A stretch of DNA of 64,000 nucleotides, taken from contig NC_060105.1 of NCBI RefSeq assembly GCF_021155765.1, positions 8,708,501 to 8,772,500 of the forward strand, read 5' to 3'. The position numbers and the translations under genes were made by a program. Source of the DNA: Diprion similis. Its lineage: Eukaryota; Arthropoda; Insecta; Hymenoptera; Diprionidae. Below, piece by piece: positions 54,965 through 64,000 of this stretch; positions within the stretch are counted from its first letter, which is position 1, and each line of letters begins with the position of its first letter. Under the pieces are notes generated by a model. The model was not told the origin of the DNA. It searched no databases and worked only from the letters and a program-made list of their open reading frames with translations.

Positions 54965-57412
54965 TTTCTACTGTGCGTCTGCGGCCTGAGGGGGCAGTTG
55001 CAGTAACGGATGGGGTTAGCAATTCTCAAACTATTGTTCGGTCAGACCCCGACTCGTGTGTCAATGCGGATTCAGGGGTGGCTCAATAAAAGTGGCACAT
55101 GGCACCAGGGTCGTTCAACCCTTAGTAACTTTTTGTCCCCGTCGTAAATCGTGGGATTTAAACGAGGCACGTGCGCTGCACGCCGGAGGCAGACGGTGAC
55201 GATCCTGCGGATCCTGACCACCTTCTCCTATCCTATCGTCGTTACACGTGCAATATACGTAGGTACCTACCTCCGCCTCGTCCCTATAGGTATATATATG
55301 TGCAAAGTGTATGTACCATTACTGCGGAAATCCGTCCGCGCGAGAATCAATTTGACCGCTTTCAATTATTACATACCTTACGGTACCTACACGCATGTTG
55401 TATCCTGATTCCGCAGCTTATGGATTTTTTTTTTGAAATTTTTACGATAAGAATTATGGTGCGAGGAACTTTTTTTTTAAACAGAAAACAAAACAAACAA
55501 AAAAACGCTACTTTTTGACGCTCTTTTTAAATAATATCTGAACATACATGGAGCATAATTGATTGAAACCGGGTGAAAACTGCTTGCTTATAAAGTTTCG
55601 TTATGACTTTGTTAAGTTTCCCTGATGTGTCAACTTATTGACTGACATATATGTAAGTACTGTACGATCTTTAACAGTAATGTTTTGGATATACGCTGGT
55701 TTTTAACCCTCACGTGATTGTTTACAGAGTAAAATCATGTACATTTGCGCTGCAGGAAAAAATTACATTTCTTATCGCTCTTGTGATGATACGTTTAAAT
55801 CGTTTAAAATTTATATTACACCTATATGCGTACTTATACATATATGCCTCTTAGTATGACGCATGTTTATCTTAAATTATACATATAGTATTCTCATTCA
55901 AGTATAATAATCGGGGTAAATGGTTGGATGTAACAGGGTGCAACCCCTCAATGGGTGAGATTCTGGAAGACCTGAAGATGTCAGGAAATTACAAATTTCG
56001 GGTTTTCTGGCCAGTCGGCTGTATGAGAGTAAAGCATCGTCTTTTATACGCGGATCTACAAGACTGTACGGTCAAATTTAGAAGGGTAGTTTTTGTTGGG
56101 TGTCTGAGAGATCGTATAATATAAGGTATAGGGCCATGATGATCCTTGAAGTTCGGCGGTACGCATATCGAGAAGGGAGAACAAAAAAGGAAACTCAGGA
56201 TGGGGTATAAGATAATGGCGTAAAAGATACTGGTTTTAAAACTAAAACTTCAAGTTAAATTCACAGTATAATGAATTTTATTCAAGTATCTCTATTTTCT
56301 CTAACGGGACAATTTGCATTGCAGGTATAATCGATCGTTTTAAAATTTTACAAACTTGTTATTTAACGTGGAATGCAAGTTACACAACAACTCTGCGCAT
56401 ATTACACGTAAACGGTAAAACACAGGCCGAAAGACAAGTAGTACGTGACCCGAGGTTAAGGGAATGTTTGGATGGTTTCAGTATATATATATACATATAT
56501 ATATATTTAAGATATAAATGCGCCTGTGTAATTAACGTGTGTCGTAATCTTTAGTGTACACATACGCCTATGAAAATGTTGAAAGTATGACGAGCGTAGA
56601 GAAAGAATAAGTGTGTTTGTGAGCTCAAGTCTCTCCACGTGTCCGCGCGCCGCGATGGAATATTTCAGCAACACCTATCTATCCATGCATGTGTACATAC
56701 ATACATCATGTACTGTTGAACTACGTTTAGTTAGAAGCCTAGCCGGTGACGAATGGACGAACGAACCAACCGTGTGCGAGCCCTACACACTAATCACGGA
56801 GATCGGTGTTTTCGTCCGCTTCGCGCTCTTCTGGTCGAACTTTAACCGCTAACAAACGCGATAAGAACTCCGAAACGGGTCGCAGCCGTGACCCTTACAG
56901 AGCGGAGTCCGCGTTCCTGCTGTGCGCAGGCTTGATTACACTTTACTGTATCTCTCTGATATATGCCTAACCACCTTACACACGTCCGCGTCCTCCTGCA
57001 ATATACGTCTGCTTATACGCAGTGCCATGCAACAACATCGTCTCCGTTGTTGTGTTGTTGTTATTGTTACTATTATTATTATTAATAATATTATTTTGAT
57101 TATTATTATCATCTACATCGTCCTGTATTTCGGTAATGTAAGGCCCAATTCTCCGGGAGTCCGATTACTACCCAGAGCTACCGGTTCTCGGGTGTTATGC
57201 GACACTAATTTGCCCCCTGAACACCTTTTACCACAGTGTGGATCGAGGTGAATTGATTTTTGCTCGTTTTTTTTTTCCACGCCGTTAGAACGAGTAACAG
57301 CTAAGGTTTATAAAATGTGTGAATTTATTACAGGGGTGCGAATAATGAGTATTTGTTATGCACAATTTATACCGTGAGGTACGGTAGTCTTCGTTATAAC
57401 GCCTTAACTTTT

Positions 57413-57578
57413 CGGCTAACTTGTTTTCGGTCCGATACAAAGTGCGAGTTCGATTCTATACGAATTATGTGACGATGACTATGGCGATACGGTCGACCGA
57501 GAGATTGGGAGTCATTGTCACATAATTTGTATAGAATCGAACTCGCATTTTGTTTCGGACGGAAAACTAGTTAGTCGG
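57413..57578. repeat. Foldback family F, copy 2 (66-70 bp arms)
   Basis: The left arm 57413-57480 and right arm 57510-57578 are reverse complements over nearly their full length (CGAGTTCGATTCTATACGAA against TTGTATAGAATCGAACTCGC), with a 29-bp loop. Weaker pairing continues outward to about 57372 and 57625. It belongs to the same family as 39376-39535. It has no coding capacity. Confidence 0.88.
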
Positions 57579-59612
57579 AAGCCCAAGGTATTATAATTAA
57601 CTTTACTGTACTATGTATACATTATCAGAGCCGCTAGGAGCGGAAGACAACTAGACATCAATCAAGGTGCGTTTTATATCAAAGTATGTATATGTATGAT
57701 GCGGCATCAACGCGCGTAACAAGATGGCGCCACCCGCAGAGTTTAACCGCGAGATACGTGGTTGTATGTGTTCAATGATTACAGGTTTCGCGATTACATA
57801 CGTAACGTTATGACGTTGGTAATAGTTTGTAATTTCGTTTTCAATGAAACACGTGAACCAAGTTGATTTTCTGTTTCATACATACATACATTCAGTTTTG
57901 TCTGACAATGACGGACAGATTTTGACGGAGCAAAAAACGTGAAATTTTTATCATTTCGTTGAAACAATACAGAGTGTCCTCTACCACTGGTACAATTAAC
58001 TGACACCAGATGTCACCAATGGCTGATCAGCGTTCCTGTCGGACCAAATTAGTTTGAAGCTGTAATAACCTCTGGCTACTTTAGGTCCTCAAAAATACTC
58101 TGGAATTCATCCGCGGCATTTATACGTTATACCGAGATACTTTGTCGCATTATCGATACTGAATGAAAAGGGTAAATTTTATTCTTGATTAATATGACGT
58201 AAGATGTTATTTGTTTTAAAAAAGTATACAAGTTGACATGTTGGAATAATCAAATGACTAATAATTTTTATGATCTCGTTCTTTTCCGCGGGAAGATTTA
58301 TTTCTTCGATATTACATACATAGATTAACTTGCAGAACATATGTCATCGTTACAAAAATAAACACAGTTTCAATTTCGTGATACATTCTATTGGTCACAA
58401 TCGTTAAACCCTATAAAACTTAATGGACTCGTGAACAATGAAATTTGGCGACGACAGTCGCGATGATAAAATTTGATTGTATTCACATTACGTGTACATA
58501 TACATATATACACAGGAAAAAGATAGGGAAAAAAAAAGAAAAACACTCGTTTATACATACAGTGTCTACTACAGACCACGTGTGTGTATAATGGCAAGAT
58601 TTATTCGCCGTGTGTGACAAGATGGCGCTCTCCGCGATAGAAGTAGCGCGAAAACGGCGTTATATACATACGTATATATCACATAGATAGATACCTAAAT
58701 ATCGGAGAGGCGCGGGTTCCTGTGCGCTGTTACTCATAAAAAAAGAACCGTTGATAATCATGCGGGAAGAGTCGAAATGCTTGCGCATCTCCGACGCCCA
58801 CGTCCGTCGATAGCCACGTGTACCTACCCACGCCTATAAAACACATGCATGTACGTACGTACGTACGTATGCACGTATTCACACGAGTATCTATATACGT
58901 ATACTACGTGATACCAGGTATAACTTAATAAAATACACGCTTGATTCGAGGAAAGAAGAACACGCCGCAGCGGAGCCGCGGAGGTAGAAAATATATGATC
59001 ACTAATTACGAGCAGAAGTAGGCAGGCAGCCGGAGAGAAGAAACTTGTTATACAGCGTGCGGTAAGACCGTTCGGAGATTATAATACGAGAAGAATAATG
59101 GTGAGGTGAATTTAACCAATGGCGAAGCGCTGCGCGCGCGCATTGCGCTTGCATTCAAGCATGAATCCATCCATCCGTCCGTCCGTCCATCAGGAGTCAG
59201 ACAGAATACTCGCAACGCGTGTGCGTGTCATTTTGTTAACGCGTGTCAAGTACATGCGGTTATACATTGTTTTACACGTGTATTGTTTATGCGTATACGT
59301 ATATAATGATGCTGCTGCAGAGAAAGATGCGAGTTACATATATACATACGTACATACATGAGTCACGTGGTATCGAGGTATAAGTGAAACGAACTGAAAT
59401 GCAATGCTACATGCGTCCATGGAGAGGAACAACAATCGTACAACGAACGTAGCAGCTTTGTACAGCGCCCCAGCTCTCCAGGCGGACAACCGTGAACGAT
59501 CTCTATAACTTCACTGGCTCTACTTGGGCATGAAGTAAATGATTTCTCAGAGAGAGGTCATTGAGCCTGCAGTGAGTTGCGACCAGGGATGGGGCGCGGT
59601 CCGCCATCACAC

Positions 59613-59660
59613 TTGCTGTTGCTGCTGCTGTTGCTGCTGTTGCTGCTACTGCCCCTGCTG
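59613..59660. repeat. (GCT/GTT)n trinucleotide repeat
   Basis: TTGCTGCTG-type trinucleotide tract. It produces a poly-Leu frame on plus and a poly-Ala/Thr frame on minus (beginning MADRAPSL downstream), neither with recognisable domain or splice support. Confidence 0.85.
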
Positions 59661-62600
59661 ATGCATCAGCCTCGATTCTCCTCCTCCTCATCTTCCTCAT
59701 CTTCCACCTTCTCTTTCTCTTTCTCCTCCGTCTCGCCAACTAACCGACATGCTTGCACGCGAGTTGGGAAGACAATTATTGTCGCAGTGATGAGAAGAGC
59801 GAATGATCCATGGCGGGAGGGGCAGGGGGGGGGGGGGGGGAGCATATACACATATGCGAGATGCACTGCACTACTCCAACGGCGCAACTCGCTGACCAAC
59901 CGCGATCATTTCATTGACTATAAATCTCGACTTTTGTTGTTCATCTACCGTGAATGTGGATGTGGTACGAAGATATAAAGAGAAAGAGATGAATATAGAA
60001 AGAAGGAATCTGCATAATTTGTTTACGATGATATGCGCAAGTATGTTGTATACTATACAATGTATCGTTTAGTACTTGTTCACCGTATAAGATGAGCCAA
60101 CGCTGTTGATATACATGTACTGTATCCGATTATTGACGCGTTGATTAGAATTTTGAGAGTTATATCCTGTCGGTGCAGATAATTTCTCGTAGATATATGT
60201 TATAATAGGAGCGCGTTGTGAATGTTTAGATATGTGTAAATATACTTGACGATTGTTGAAGACGGCGTTTCGCTGAATGGAGAGAATTGAAGCAGAGTTG
60301 CCAAAATATGTTGGCAACAAATTACAATATTCGGGAGAATCCGCTGTTAACCTGATTCAAGTACGTAAAACTGGAGAAATTGTCGACACCGGAAATTGTT
60401 ATTTTCATCCCTGTACGCATATGGCTGTATAAACTTTCGCCGAGTTAAAAATTTGTCCTCATCTCCAAAAGGACGTCCTCTCCTCCTCTTTCTCACATAC
60501 GGATTTAAATATTTTCTCTGATCGAGAAATACAATTGCCGTTTCTTACATTTTCCAAATTATTGCGATCTTTGGTTACTCTGAAGATAACTCTTTACACT
60601 CGGTACGCTTCGGACAAATGATCAACTCTACTCATTTCTTGACATTAATGCAACTTCTCACGTCCTAGGTGCATATCAGGTACGAATCAGGACAATGATT
60701 ATCGTAAATATTTTTCACTCATATTGTTGGAAGAGAAAAATACGAATCACGTGTAAATAGATATGAATTTCTTGGTATACAATCCTAAACGAGACTACAA
60801 CCAGTCTAACAACGGCAGCCATGTTTATTTTGTATTACATTGAAACGATTCTCTTTCTCGAAATTTAAACCGATTCAACGACAATATTTTGCACCGAATA
60901 CTCGATATATATACATAAAAAAAATATTTTTTTTTCCCTTCAATTCCACCACTACAAGACAGAACCTAATTATCGTTGCCAAATCGACATAGTAGGCAAC
61001 GCACGTTACAAATGGCAAGAAGAAACCGAGAGAAAACAATGTTGTATTCGAGCGAGAGAGTAAGTTTGAAAGAAAGAAATAAAGAAAGATAGAAAGAGGG
61101 TGCGAAGCGAAATGTCGATTGCTTTCGTGGACCGCAGCCACGGTTACGTGACGTCATACCTTCCCCTCTTCGCCTCGCTTTCCTTCCCTCCTCCTCCCCC
61201 CCCCTGCCGCAAAGCGTTGCGCACTCCCATCATCCGCCCCTCACGCGCTCTGGTTCTCTTTACTCTCTTGTACAGACCGACTGACTACGTATACGCAGAA
61301 AATTATACATAGGTTATAGGTGTCCGCATGACGTCTTGCGTGCATGTAGAACGTATTATGAGGCATGTGTGTGCGCAGATCTGCGCGTGGTAGGTACCTA
61401 AATGTTGCAGGCATACCTATACGCGATGTGCAAGTATGTACATGTGGAGGCGGTTGATTAACAATTAACGCGAAAGAACTGCGCGTGTGGTTTTATGTAG
61501 GGTATGCAGGGTAAATGCGCTAATATTATTTGGACTTGTATGGTTTATCTTGCCACAATTTCATGAAGAAGAAGTGTATTGAACCTGCACTTGTGCAGTT
61601 GGCGTTACCGTTTCAATTTATCATATTCAGAATTGGAAGTAGGAAAATGGAGAAAAATCACTCAGCTGCTGCTGCGGCAGTATTGTAATGTTACGTTAAA
61701 ATTTAAACGATGTAAGGGTTAAAGTGTCTCGGAATAGAAGGCGAGTCAAAAGACGATAACTTGAATTCGAGGAAAATATTTCAATCAGTCATTTCAGCAG
61801 TCAGTCACAATGAAAAAATACCGCGTCGTCGATATCGTGATAATAATAGCGGTGTTTGTGGGGAAAAATGAACCTTCTGTATAATTCTTCGATTCCTCGA
61901 TCGATTCTCTCACACGATTAATATTTGCCTATCGCATTTTGGGGTAAACCGAGATTTCTTCTTATTTTCATCCCTCATCACACATCGATCGGTGAGACTG
62001 AAATTTGATTGAAGGGTGACATACGTGGAGTTTAAAATTCGAGCACGCTTTGCTGCAGACGCGGTACGCAATCGTTACGCATTACGCGACATGTGTAGTT
62101 TGTCGTACGTGCATATGTTTCAAAATGCACGATCAGCAGGCGTGGACAGAAATATATATGTATTATATACGAAAATACGTAATAATTATTAGTCGTTACT
62201 CCTTTCTATGCAATAGTACACGACGTGCATATTTGGTAATCAAAACGTGGAAGAATCTGAGACATTTCGTTGCGGATAATTCATGCCGAGTTCTAAAATT
62301 GTACTTCAGGTATATTTGTAACCGTTGCACGGTATATGTGATTATATGTTCATTCTACATGATCGATTTTATACACCGATAAAATAAACCGTGGGTATAA
62401 ACTGTCGTCAACGTAAACGATATTTCCAGAAAGTATAATAATTTTCAGAAGTCACGAGTTCACGTCCGATTCCTATATATGTACGTCAAATTGAATCTTT
62501 TGTGAGATTTAAGTTCGTATGGCGTTGATGTGACGATACGTTTTTAGGAATGAATGATCGTTATTTAACAATTTTTGGATTTTGCGGAAGACAACGAATT

Positions 62601-63487
62601 ACGTAAAAAAAAACAACATCGTATAATCATTTCGTACACAACAATCTAAATTATAGTGAGTCGGCGTATTAACCAATTTAAATGCTGCTGCTGCTGCTGC
62701 TACTGCAGTCAATGTTGTTAAACACAAAGGAACGAGGAGCATTTATAAACGAGTCTAGCCTAATACAATGTCATTCTAATTCAACGAAAACGGCCGTCAT
62801 AAATATCATGTATGCAGCGTATGTGCAACGTGTTAGGCGGTGCAAATTGCAATTTAAGACGGGATTTCAACAAGATTTATCGCTTCCCAGCTTATTTACA
62901 TAACCGTACGTTACGCATGACCGTTCCTACAGTAATCAAAATCGCAAAAATTTTTTTTACTCGCTCAAAAGTACATGAATAATAATTTCCGAAATAAATT
63001 AAAGAATTTTCTAAAATCATAAAAATTTGATGCAAATATAAAAAACAGAATGATCTGCAGTTTCGTGAAAAGCAAACAAAGTATGTATCTTAGTTATGAA
63101 CGATAAAAGAAAGACGTTTCTATACATTTGACGAAGTGGTACGCAATCCCTGCCAAAATCGTAACTTTGTATAAGTGTTTATTTAAAAACGGTTTTACTG
63201 CACCTTTGAAAGTTGTAGCCTCCCTAATCGGTTTAATTCTATTGTAGGAAATCGAAAATTGTTATGGTTTCTTTGAACCTCTTGAGTGGCAAATTATTCA
63301 CCGATTAATGAAATATCGCAACCCGAGATCAAAGAGCGTGACGAAGATAAAAAAAAAAAAAAAGAAATCCCGAATCAAGTTCGAATTTTTCTTGATAATA
63401 TTAATTCTATATTGAAATACGAGTCATCTAAAAAAATAATCTATATAGTAGTAATGAGGATGAGGCAAGGAAATTTCGTGTGCCAGT

Positions 63488-63489
63488 TT

Positions 63490-63522
<33 letters not shown>
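63488..63522. repeat. (TA)n microsatellite
   Basis: Almost uninterrupted TA dinucleotide run. Confidence 0.92.
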
Positions 63523-64000
63523 TTGGAATCTTTATATTTTTTCCCTAGGTAATCATAATATTTACGTCGACTTCTTCGCCGCACTCTCATATTTATGTAG
63601 TATATATCTGCGTAAATGTATATACACATCTCGCGAGAGGAAAACAAAATAAAAATCACCTGTAGGTGGACCTTGTACTTATAATAACTCGGAGATAAAT
63701 TGAACTTGACAATTTCAATATAAAATGCAGTTTGTTTTGCAATTACTTTTCACCTCTGATAAGTATGAAGTTTGTTTAATCGTCAATTTCTAATTGTTTA
63801 CGCGTTCTGCAAAATTCCAAGTCCTTTTGTGTCGCAAAATTGGCAAGGGGGTGACGTTTTAGCGATTCTTATTCCCCCCCCCCCCCCCACCGCCCCCCCT
63901 AAAAAAAAAATCCAAATCTGTTCAACTTAAGAAATGTTGCAATAATTTGAGATGATCAAAATCGAGCTGATATTTCATAATCGAAAGTAGTAAACACGCA

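Larger units (their letters stand above)
54965..64000. other. 9-kb right flank, no gene supported
   Basis: This is likely upstream or regulatory DNA of zfh1. Patches at about 54.9-55.3 kb, 56.6-57.0 kb and 58.6-61.3 kb are richer in CpG. It holds a foldback (57413-57578), two AAGATGGCGC sites, and numerous microsatellites: (TTA)n near 57058-57110, ACGT/TCCG runs near 58856 and 59169, GCT/TTG repeats at 59613-59660, poly-G at 59825-59840, GCT at 62682-62708, (TA)n at 63488-63522 and poly-C at 63874-63899. The longer open frames (for example around 59.5-60.0 kb) are products of these repeats. Confidence 0.5.

Noticed and set aside
59503-59739. Minus-strand frame with MADRAPSL... considered as a zfh1/ZEB first exon (ZEB proteins begin MAD)
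   Set aside because: No donor in a suitable phase follows the MADR segment, the frame ends in a stop and nothing else resembles ZEB.
59577-59978. 133-codon plus-strand open frame with poly-Leu and poly-Ser
   Set aside because: It is generated by GCT and TCC/TCT trinucleotide repeats; no conserved segment or splice context.

Overview
This window is nuclear DNA from an insect. The evidence is AT-rich sequence with GT-AG introns, dense simple repeats and short foldback elements, and split genes whose products match insect or animal families. The Zfh1-type zinc-finger/homeodomain protein and the SLC14-type urea transporter fit an arthropod. Hymenoptera is my guess from overall character only; no single feature proves the order.

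Layout, left to right. (1) 1-8976 holds no gene I can support; it contains interleaved foldback repeats near 3.7-4.1 kb and an ATTA-rich stretch near 2.2-2.4 kb. (2) 8977-16766, minus strand: three phase-compatible exons of an unrecognised membrane protein with a long His-rich, Lys/Arg-rich N-terminal half and one clear membrane segment; its 3' exon(s) were not found. (3) 16767-21791: a GC-richer presumed promoter/5' region with a 10-bp minisatellite, then a dispersed-repeat copy. (4) 21792-30892, minus strand: nine exons of a urea transporter (395 residues reconstructed; the exon with the start codon is missing). (5) 32960-37565, minus strand: complete 11-exon Mcm6 (832 aa), with an E2F-type site about 100 bp upstream of its start codon. 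(6) 39939-40748, plus strand: single-exon, complete NAD(P)HX epimerase (Naxe). (7) 46926-50653, minus strand: eight exons of zfh1 (ZEB family), with a possible tiny first coding exon at 54937-54964. (8) 55-64 kb: no further gene supported; probably zfh1 upstream or regulatory DNA with microsatellites.

The genes are not an operon-like set. Mcm6 (replicative helicase) and Naxe (metabolite repair) diverge from a 2.4-kb spacer that carries two independent foldback elements. The others are unrelated in function. The most distinctive structure is the mobile-element debris: nested terminal inverted repeats that fill most of Mcm6 intron 8, a two-copy foldback family at 39.4 and 57.5 kb, a piggyBac-like TTAA-bounded MITE at 51.9-52.2 kb, and two copies of one dispersed repeat in and beside the urea transporter gene. 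I found no convincing new multi-gene system. The best leads are the unrecognised His-rich membrane protein and these repeat families. Exon borders were set by eye from splice consensus, reading phase and family resemblance; no database search was run.
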